A program made the translations under genes and the position numbers. The notes below the pieces were generated by a model. That model had not been told where the DNA came from and made no database searches. It worked only from the letters and a program-made list of their open reading frames with translations. 10,234 nucleotides of DNA from Patescibacteria group bacterium. Lineage in GTDB: Bacteria > Patescibacteriota > Minisyncoccia > Minisyncoccales > UBA10102. Where the stretch lies: NCBI GenBank assembly GCA_018816925.1, contig JAHIUP010000012.1, forward strand, positions 1 through 10,234, in the 5' to 3' direction. Below are positions 5,866 through 10,234 of this stretch, piece after piece (the stretch's first letter is position 1; the number at the start of each line of letters is the position of its first letter).

Positions 5866-6002
5866 GCAAGGGGGGACTGGCATATAGAGTCACGGCAATG
5901 TCAGCAGTGAGCAGTTGTTACCACACCTCAAACACGAAACACGGAAAGCGACTCTGCTTGCCCACTCGTTGCTATCCATAGAGCCAGGCGCTCCCCCTTG
6001 CA
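5866..6002 (-). ncRNA. Candidate structured ncRNA with 6S-RNA-like architecture
   Basis: Between dnaE and thrS there is no ORF with good support, but the region has the parts of an RNA gene. The minus-strand promoter at 6009-6037 predicts a start near 6002. The RNA then begins GCAAGGGGG (6001-5993), which pairs perfectly over 9 bp with CCCCCUUGC (5874-5866), just before a strong terminator. Inside this closing stem, CUGGC (5987-5983) pairs with GCCAG (5881-5877). Further in, GAGU/ACUC, GGCAA (5962-5958)/UUGCC (5898-5894) and GCAG/CUGC can stack; an alternative 8-bp helix joins 5955-5948 with 5893-5886. The result is a rod with an asymmetric central bubble and a large apical region, about 137 nt, or about 170 nt with the terminator. 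That matches the general plan of 6S RNA. I do not recognise conserved 6S sequence, and a thrS leader element is the main alternative. No tmRNA, RNase P or SRP core motif is visible. Confidence 0.45.
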
Positions 6003-6008
6003 CTAAAT

Positions 6009-6037
6009 AATTTAGAAGTTTACTGGAGGTTTGTCAA
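6009..6037 (-). promoter_or_regulatory. Promoter of the candidate ncRNA, overlapping the dnaE stop
   Basis: On the minus strand, a perfect TTGACA (6037-6032) is followed after 17 bp by TAAATT (6014-6009, 4 of 6). The TGA of the -35 element is the dnaE stop codon (6036-6034). The predicted transcript start, near 6002, coincides with the 5' edge of the long-range closing stem. Confidence 0.55.
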
Positions 6038-9000
6038 GAGGATTCTATGATGCGCTCTACGTGTTCCGCTATGAGCTTGGGTTCTCCATTCCTTGTGTCG
6101 ATTCTTCCGTTTACAAACACGAGTGAGTTCTCTTGAAAGGCAGAGGGGTCCTGTTCTAGAAGATTGGGAAATACCACAACTTCCGCTTTGTCGGTGAGGT
6201 CTTCTAATGTCAGGAAGAGCATAGGCCTTCCCGATTTCGTCACTATTTTCTTTACGGCCGCAATAATTCCGCCTACCAGAATACGGCGGCTTGCCATTTG
6301 CATGCGGAATGTTGCGTCTCCCATTACTTTGGAAAGCGGAAAGGCACGCTGTTCTAAGATATTCCGTATGTGTTCTAAGGGATGAGAGCTAATATAGAGC
6401 CCGAGGAGTTCCTTTTCCCAAGTGAGGAGATCCTTTTCGGCCGCAGGTACTGTCTCTTGCAAAGCGAGAGAGCCGCCATCCGGAAGCCCTCCAAAGAGCG
6501 GCTGTTGGCCGTTCTGTTTTGCCTTGGAGCTCTCCCTGCCTATTTGCAGGAGGGCGTCCAGGTTGTTCAAGAGAAGGTTCCGTTCCCCGAACGCGTCAAA
6601 GACCCCCACCTTGACAAAACATTCCATAGATTTTTTGTTCAAGCCGTTCCCGCCTAGGCGTTCCATGAAGTTCTGAATGGAGAGGAAGGGCCCTTGTCCT
6701 TTTCTTTCCTGGATGATGGCGGCTACCATGCCCTCACCCACGTTCTTGATGGCTGCGAGGCCAAAGCGTATCTGGTTTTTCTCTGGCACCACCGAGAAGA
6801 AACTGAAGCTCTCATTGATATCCGGCGGCAGTACCTTAATGCCCATTTTTTTGCATTCGCTGATGAGGAAGGCGATGCGCTCTATGTCGTTGCGTTCCTG
6901 GGTGAGGAGGGCGGACATAAACTCCACGGGGTAGTGCGCCTTGAGCCAGGCGGTCTGGTAGGCAATGATGGCGTAGGCGGCCGAGTGCGCGCGATTGAAT
7001 CCATAGCGCGCAAATGGTTCCACGAAGGTGAAAAGCTGTTCCGCTATCTTTTGGTTGATTCCGTTGCGCACTATTCCGCCTACGAATTTCTCGCGCTGCT
7101 CTTCCAGGAGTTCTTTGATCTTCTTGCCGATTGCCTTGCGCAAGACGTCGGCTTCCGAGTAGCTGAATCCCGCGAGCTCCCGAGCTATCTGCAGTACCTG
7201 TTCTTGGTATACGGCAATGCCGTAGGTGTTCTTGAGTATGGGTTCCAGTTTGGGGTGGAGGTAGGTGATTTTGGTTTTCCCGTGCTTGCGATTGATAAAG
7301 TCAGGGATAAGCTCCATGGGCCCGGGGCGATAGAGAGCTATCATAGCGATGAGGTCTTCAAAGTGAGTGGGTTTGAGTTCCTTAAGATACCGTCGCATAC
7401 CGCCGCTTTCCAGTTGAAAGAGCCCTGTGCTTTCCCCATCTTGAAGGAGTTTATACACCGCGGGGTCATCGTGCGGGATGTTCTCAATGTCCACGTTCTT
7501 CCCGTATATTGCGTAGATGCGCTTGAGGGTTTCTTCAATGAGAGTGAGATTGCTTAGGCCGAGGAAGTCCATTTTGAGAAGTCCGAGGTCCTCAATGCTG
7601 TGCATTTCGTATTGCGTCACCACGGTGCCCTCGTTCTGGGTCGGGTGCTGGAGCGGTACGAGATTCTCCATGGGTTCTGCGGATATCACGACGCCGCAGG
7701 CATGCGTGGAGGCGTGGCGAGCCACCCCCTCAAGCTTCTTGGCGAGGTCCACGAGGCGGCCGGCCTTTTCGTCTGCCTCCACGAACTCCCGGAATTCATC
7801 TACCTCTTTTAGGGTTTCCTCAAGGGTTTTTCCAAAGGGAATGAGTTTTGCGATGCGGTCGCAGTACGCGTATTCGTAGCCAAGAGCCCTTCCCACGTCC
7901 CGTATGACGGCGCGGGCGGCCATGGTTCCAAAGGTAATAATCTGGGCGACGTGGTTCCTCCCGTACTTCTGCGCCACGTATTCAATTACTTCGTCCCTCC
8001 GGGAGTCGGCAAAGTCCAGGTCAATGTCGGGCAGCTCATTCCGGTCTTTGTTGAGGAAGCGTTCAAAGATGAGGTTGTACTGCAGGGGATTGATGTTTGT
8101 GATGCCGAGCAGGTAGGAGACCAAAGACCCTCCCGCAGAACCCCTTCCGGGACCCACTACAATGTGCTTGCTCTTTGCCCAGTTCACGAAGTCCTGCACG
8201 ATGAGAAAATACGAAGCGAACCCCGTTTCCTTGATAACCTCAAGTTCGTACGTAAGCCGGTCCCGCACTCCTTTGTATTCAAGAACAAGTGGCTTTTCCT
8301 TGAATCCTTGCTCGCAGAGCTCTTTGAGGTAATTGTCTGCCGTTTTCCCTGGAGGGAGAGGAAAGGCAGGAAGTCGGGTCTTTCCAAGTTCTAGCTCCAG
8401 GTTGCAGGCCTCTGCAATCTTGGTGGTGTTCGCCACGGCCTCGGGCAGGTCTTGGAAGAGTTCAGCCATTTCTTCTGCAGACCTCAAGGAGAAGTCGTCT
8501 GCTGTGAGAGTGAGGCGTTCTGGGTCGTCGTGCTTTGCGCCCGTATTGATAAGCATGAGCACGTCCTGGGCTTCCGCGTCCTCGCGGCGTAGGTAGTGGG
8601 AGTCGTTGGTGACTACGAGAGGGATGCCGGTGTTCTTGGAGATTGCCTTTAGTCCTTCGTTAACCTTCTCTTGTTGGGGAATATGAGGATGGTGTTGGAG
8701 TTCCAGATAGAAATTTCCCTCCCCGAAAATCTCCAGATACTTCAGGGCGGTGAGCTCTGCTTCCTTGCTGTTTCCTGCGGTAAGCTGGCGAGGGATTTTT
8801 CCTGTGAGACATGCAGATAGCGCAATGAGACCTTCCGCGTGCTGGGCGAGGAACTCTTCATCCACCCTTGGCTTATAGTAGAATCCCTCGAGGTGGGCAA
8901 CCGTCAGGATCTTCACAAGATTCCGGTACCCCTGCTCGTTCTTGCAGAGCACGACCATATGATAAATCTTGTCGTCTATGTTGGGCCGTTTCTGCTTCAT

Positions 9001-9225
9001 GCCCTCGTGGGCAATGTAGATTTCTGCCCCCACGATGGGCTTGATACCCCTCTTCTTTGCCTTTTGGTAGAATTCTACCGCTCCATAGAGGTTTCCGTGA
9101 TCCGTAAGCGCAACAGAATCCATGCCAAGCTCTTGAACCCGGTCCAGAAGCTGGTCTATCTTGGGCAGGCCGTCCAGCAGAGAGAAGTGGCTGTGCACAT
9201 GCAGGTGAGTGAAACTCTTTGCCAT
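6034..9225 (-). CDS. dnaE: DNA polymerase III alpha subunit
   Basis: DnaE is the replicative DNA polymerase. The protein has 1063 residues, shorter than the 1160 of E. coli. An N-terminal PHP domain (about 1-275) keeps an apparently full metal-ligand set: H9, H11, D19, D42, H43, E68, H89, C139, D208 and H210. PHP-based proofreading is therefore plausible. The polymerase core contains GPGRGSAGGSLVSYLLGIT (358-376), the catalytic pair in PDIDLDF (D402, D404) and the third aspartate in KMDFLGL (D553). YRPGPMELIPDFINRKHG (632-649) and RYGFNRAHSAAYA (740-752) are typical finger/palm segments. A helix-hairpin-helix region (about 800-860) is followed by a clamp-binding motif, QQPLF (907-911). The OB fold (about 981-1055) is followed directly by the C-terminus, so a tau-binding C-terminal domain appears absent. 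The ATG at 9225 has no SD and lies about 2 nt after the predicted transcript start. rnhB is divergent. Confidence 0.97.
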   Translation of the reverse strand: MAKSFTHLHVHSHFSLLDGLPKIDQLLDRVQELGMDSVALTDHGNLYGAVEFYQKAKKRGIKPIVGAEIYIAHEGMKQKRPNIDDKIYHMVVLCKNEQGYRNLVKILTVAHLEGFYYKPRVDEEFLAQHAEGLIALSACLTGKIPRQLTAGNSKEAELTALKYLEIFGEGNFYLELQHHPHIPQQEKVNEGLKAISKNTGIPLVVTNDSHYLRREDAEAQDVLMLINTGAKHDDPERLTLTADDFSLRSAEEMAELFQDLPEAVANTTKIAEACNLELELGKTRLPAFPLPPGKTADNYLKELCEQGFKEKPLVLEYKGVRDRLTYELEVIKETGFASYFLIVQDFVNWAKSKHIVVGPGRGSAGGSLVSYLLGITNINPLQYNLIFERFLNKDRNELPDIDLDFADSRRDEVIEYVAQKYGRNHVAQIITFGTMAARAVIRDVGRALGYEYAYCDRIAKLIPFGKTLEETLKEVDEFREFVEADEKAGRLVDLAKKLEGVARHASTHACGVVISAEPMENLVPLQHPTQNEGTVVTQYEMHSIEDLGLLKMDFLGLSNLTLIEETLKRIYAIYGKNVDIENIPHDDPAVYKLLQDGESTGLFQLESGGMRRYLKELKPTHFEDLIAMIALYRPGPMELIPDFINRKHGKTKITYLHPKLEPILKNTYGIAVYQEQVLQIARELAGFSYSEADVLRKAIGKKIKELLEEQREKFVGGIVRNGINQKIAEQLFTFVEPFARYGFNRAHSAAYAIIAYQTAWLKAHYPVEFMSALLTQERNDIERIAFLISECKKMGIKVLPPDINESFSFFSVVPEKNQIRFGLAAIKNVGEGMVAAIIQERKGQGPFLSIQNFMERLGGNGLNKKSMECFVKVGVFDAFGERNLLLNNLDALLQIGRESSKAKQNGQQPLFGGLPDGGSLALQETVPAAEKDLLTWEKELLGLYISSHPLEHIRNILEQRAFPLSKVMGDATFRMQMASRRILVGGIIAAVKKIVTKSGRPMLFLTLEDLTDKAEVVVFPNLLEQDPSAFQENSLVFVNGRIDTRNGEPKLIAEHVERIIESS

Positions 9226-9282
9226 AGTGTTTCATTGTATCAAATGGGAGGGTACCCTACAATTGAAGTACATATGGCAAAG
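9217..9282. promoter_or_regulatory. Near-symmetric bidirectional promoter between dnaE and rnhB
   Basis: Outward-facing promoters are interleaved. On the plus strand, TTGTAT (9235-9240), 17 bp, then TACAAT (9258-9263). On the minus strand, TTGTAG (9262-9257), 17 bp, then TACAAT (9239-9234), with a TGn extension. Each -10 lies over the other's -35. The dyad extends to the genes: CTTTGCCATA (9217-9226) is the exact reverse complement of TATGGCAAAG (9273-9282), and both proteins start ATGGCAAAG. Predicted transcript starts, near 9227 (minus) and 9270 (plus), fall 2-4 nt before each ATG, so both mRNAs would be essentially leaderless. No SD precedes either start. Confidence 0.65.
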
Positions 9283-9861
9283 AAGTTTCTGGTAGCGGGA
9301 ATAGACGAGGTGGGAAGGGGGCCTCTGGCAGGCCCCGTAGTGGCGGCTGCATTGGTACTCAAGGATTCCTCGCTTTCCCTGCGGGGCAGTTTTGATTCCA
9401 AGCGCTTGAGCGAGAGGGCGCGAGAGGAGCTCTACGCGGTCTTGAAGGCGCACCCGGGGGTGGAGTGGGGGATTGGTATGGTTTCCGAAAGAGTGATAGA
9501 CCGCGTAAACATCCGGAATGCCACCCGTCTCGCAATGGAGAAGGCGGTGCGTAATCTGGAAAAAAAGGGAGTGGGCGTTGGAGAGTTAATTATTGATGGG
9601 AACATGCTCCTTTCCCTTCCCTGCAAGCAAAGGGCCGTTCCCCACGGAGATGATACCGTGCCTCTCTGTATGCTGGCCTCTATTGTCGCCAAGGTGGAAA
9701 GAGACCGACTCATGAGGCGCCTCCACCAGAAATACCCCAAGTATGGGTTTGACCGGCACAAGGGGTATGGAACGAGATACCACATGGAAGCACTCAAGAA
9801 GTACGGCCCTTGTCCCCTACATCGGAAGAGTTTTGCGCCAGTTGCCCGTTCTCTAAACTAG
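9274..9861 (+). CDS. rnhB: Ribonuclease HII
   Basis: RNase HII nicks RNA in RNA-DNA hybrids and starts removal of single ribonucleotides misincorporated in DNA. The protein has 195 residues, a usual length. The N-terminal motif AGIDEVGRGPLAGPV (8-22) holds the catalytic D11 and E12. D108 in ELIIDGN and D144 in ASIVAKVERDRLM complete the acid set. The C-terminal signature KGYGTRYHMEALKKYGPCPL (163-182), followed by HRKSFAPV, is typical of the family. ATG 9274 was chosen because the protein then begins MAKKFLVAGIDE, the normal distance before the motif. An in-frame ATG at 9244 lies within the promoter spacer and would add ten non-conserved residues. The frame is open far upstream, but only as antisense of dnaE. 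Placement back to back with dnaE suits replication-linked repair. The leader appears to be about 4 nt without an SD. Confidence 0.95.
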   Translation: MAKKFLVAGIDEVGRGPLAGPVVAAALVLKDSSLSLRGSFDSKRLSERAREELYAVLKAHPGVEWGIGMVSERVIDRVNIRNATRLAMEKAVRNLEKKGVGVGELIIDGNMLLSLPCKQRAVPHGDDTVPLCMLASIVAKVERDRLMRRLHQKYPKYGFDRHKGYGTRYHMEALKKYGPCPLHRKSFAPVARSLN

Positions 9862-9869
9862 GTGCGTAT

Positions 9870-9888
9870 AACTTGGCTAAACCAAGTT
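9870..9888 (+). other. Small hairpin after rnhB
   Basis: AACTTGG (9870-9876) and CCAAGTT (9882-9888) form a 7-bp stem with loop CTAAA, 9 nt after the rnhB stop, followed only by TG. It is too weak and lacks the T-run of a good terminator. It may form part of a two-hairpin rpmF leader. A TATAAC (-10-like) at 9867-9872 overlaps it, but the best -35 (TTGCCC, 9842-9847) is 19 bp away. Confidence 0.35.
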
Positions 9889-9896
9889 TGAACGTT

Positions 9897-9929
9897 GCCG
9901 CCTCTTGCACTTGCAAGGCGCGGCCTTTT
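9897..9929 (+). terminator. GC-rich hairpin with short T-run upstream of rpmF
   Basis: GCCGC (9897-9901) pairs with GCGGC (9920-9924). After a C-C mismatch, TCTTGC (9903-9908) pairs with GCAAGG (9913-9918) around the loop ACTT; this inner stem includes one T-G wobble. The stem is followed by CTTTTGG. It can be read as the rnhB terminator or as an attenuator in the rpmF leader, since it ends about 18 nt before the rpmF start and leaves no room for a promoter after it. Confidence 0.5.
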
Positions 9930-9947
9930 GGAGTAGAGTGGTGGAGT

Positions 9948-10226
9948 ATGGCAGTACCAAAGCAGCATAGGTCAAAATCCAGGCAGGGACAGGCACGGAT
10001 GCACAAGTACTTGAGGGTTCCTCAGCTTGTCTCGTGCTCTAAATGCGGCAAGCGGGTTCCTCCCCATATTCTCTGCGAGAATTGCGGCGCGTACCGTGGT
10101 AAAGAGGTGAAAGACGTTCTCGCCAAACTCACGAAGAAGGAGCGCAAGCAGAAAGAGAAGGAGATGGCTTCGCAGGAGGCCGCGAAGCCGCAGGAGGTGA
10201 GCCCGGAAGAGTTATCTAAGAGGTAG
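9948..10226 (+). CDS. rpmF: 50S ribosomal protein L32 with charged C-terminal extension
   Basis: L32 is a small protein of the large ribosomal subunit. The protein has 92 residues, against about 55-65 in most bacteria. MAVPKQHRSKSRQGQARMH is the L32 N-terminus. The zinc ribbon is C30-x2-C33 ... C43-x2-C46 (SCSKCGKRVPPHILCENCG), then the canonical AYRGKEV. After residue 54 an extra tail of about 38 residues is rich in Lys, Glu and Gln (LTKKERKQKEKEM...) and probably helical or disordered. The frame is open further upstream, but ATG 9948 is required by the conserved MAVPK start. GGAG (9943-9946) is only 1 nt from the ATG, and another GGAG at 9930-9933 is 14 nt away, so the SD is poorly spaced. 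A strong hairpin sits just upstream. L32 is often beside fatty-acid genes (plsX); here it follows rnhB, and its downstream neighbour is outside the window. Confidence 0.93.
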   Translation: MAVPKQHRSKSRQGQARMHKYLRVPQLVSCSKCGKRVPPHILCENCGAYRGKEVKDVLAKLTKKERKQKEKEMASQEAAKPQEVSPEELSKR

Positions 10227-10234
10227 TATATCGA

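Noticed and set aside
5866..6002. tmRNA, RNase P RNA or SRP RNA as identity of the ncRNA
   Set aside because: There is no tRNA-like CCA end or tag reading frame, no GAAAGUCC-type RNase P core and no GGAAGCAGC SRP loop. The span is also too short for tmRNA or RNase P.
7451..7459. TTATACACC, a one-mismatch DnaA box
   Set aside because: It lies inside conserved dnaE coding sequence, is alone, and is imperfect; chance is the better explanation.
6694..7557. Long plus-strand open frame (287 codons) opposite dnaE
   Set aside because: It is the antisense of well-conserved DnaE core sequence. It has no SD, promoter or recognisable domain, and its composition is that of reversed dnaE codons.
8839..9273. 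N-terminal extension of the rnhB frame over dnaE
   Set aside because: The frame is open but antisense to dnaE. RNase HII homology starts at about 9283, and a promoter lies directly before ATG 9274.

Overview
The window looks like a stretch of a Patescibacteria/CPR genome (Parcubacteria-like), at roughly 50% GC. This placement is inferred from several traits. The genes are compact, and the informational genes are short versions of their families: a ThrRS without its TGS domain and a 1063-residue DnaE that ends just after the OB fold. A RibD-type dihydrofolate reductase sits beside a MazG-like protein and Tmk. An in-frame REP-like repeat is embedded in miaA. Shine-Dalgarno (SD) sequences and apparently leaderless starts are both used. 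No rRNA, tRNA, CRISPR array, transposase or phage gene was seen.

Layout: 1-197 (+) is the C-terminal end of a RibD/DHFR-like reductase. It converges on a MazG-like cysteine-rich protein (207-785, -), whose intrinsic terminator overlaps its own stop codon. Divergent promoters at 786-886 serve that gene and a tmk-gatB operon (887-3029, +). gatB and miaA (2976-3914, -) converge and overlap by 54 bp. miaA is preceded by three 15-bp odd palindromes (3926-3993), with a perfect DnaA-box 9-mer between two of them. Next come thrS (4012-5772, -), a 261-bp intergenic region, and dnaE (6034-9225, -). dnaE is divergent from rnhB (9274-9861, +) across a near-mirror-symmetric bidirectional promoter. rpmF (9948-10226, +) follows, behind a hairpin-rich leader.

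The left part is a nucleotide cluster: folate reduction, nucleotide pyrophosphohydrolase and dTMP kinase. The rest serves translation (gatB, miaA, thrS, rpmF) and replication or genome maintenance (dnaE, rnhB).

The most interesting non-protein element is at about 5832-6002 on the minus strand. A TTGACA-17-TAAATT promoter overlaps the dnaE stop codon. It would start a transcript of about 170 nt whose 5' end pairs with a segment near its 3' end (9 continuous base pairs), followed directly by a strong intrinsic terminator. This has the form of a free-standing structured ncRNA, with 6S-RNA-like architecture. Other points for a second look are the miaA repeat insertion, the palindrome/DnaA-box array and the symmetric leaderless dnaE/rnhB promoter.
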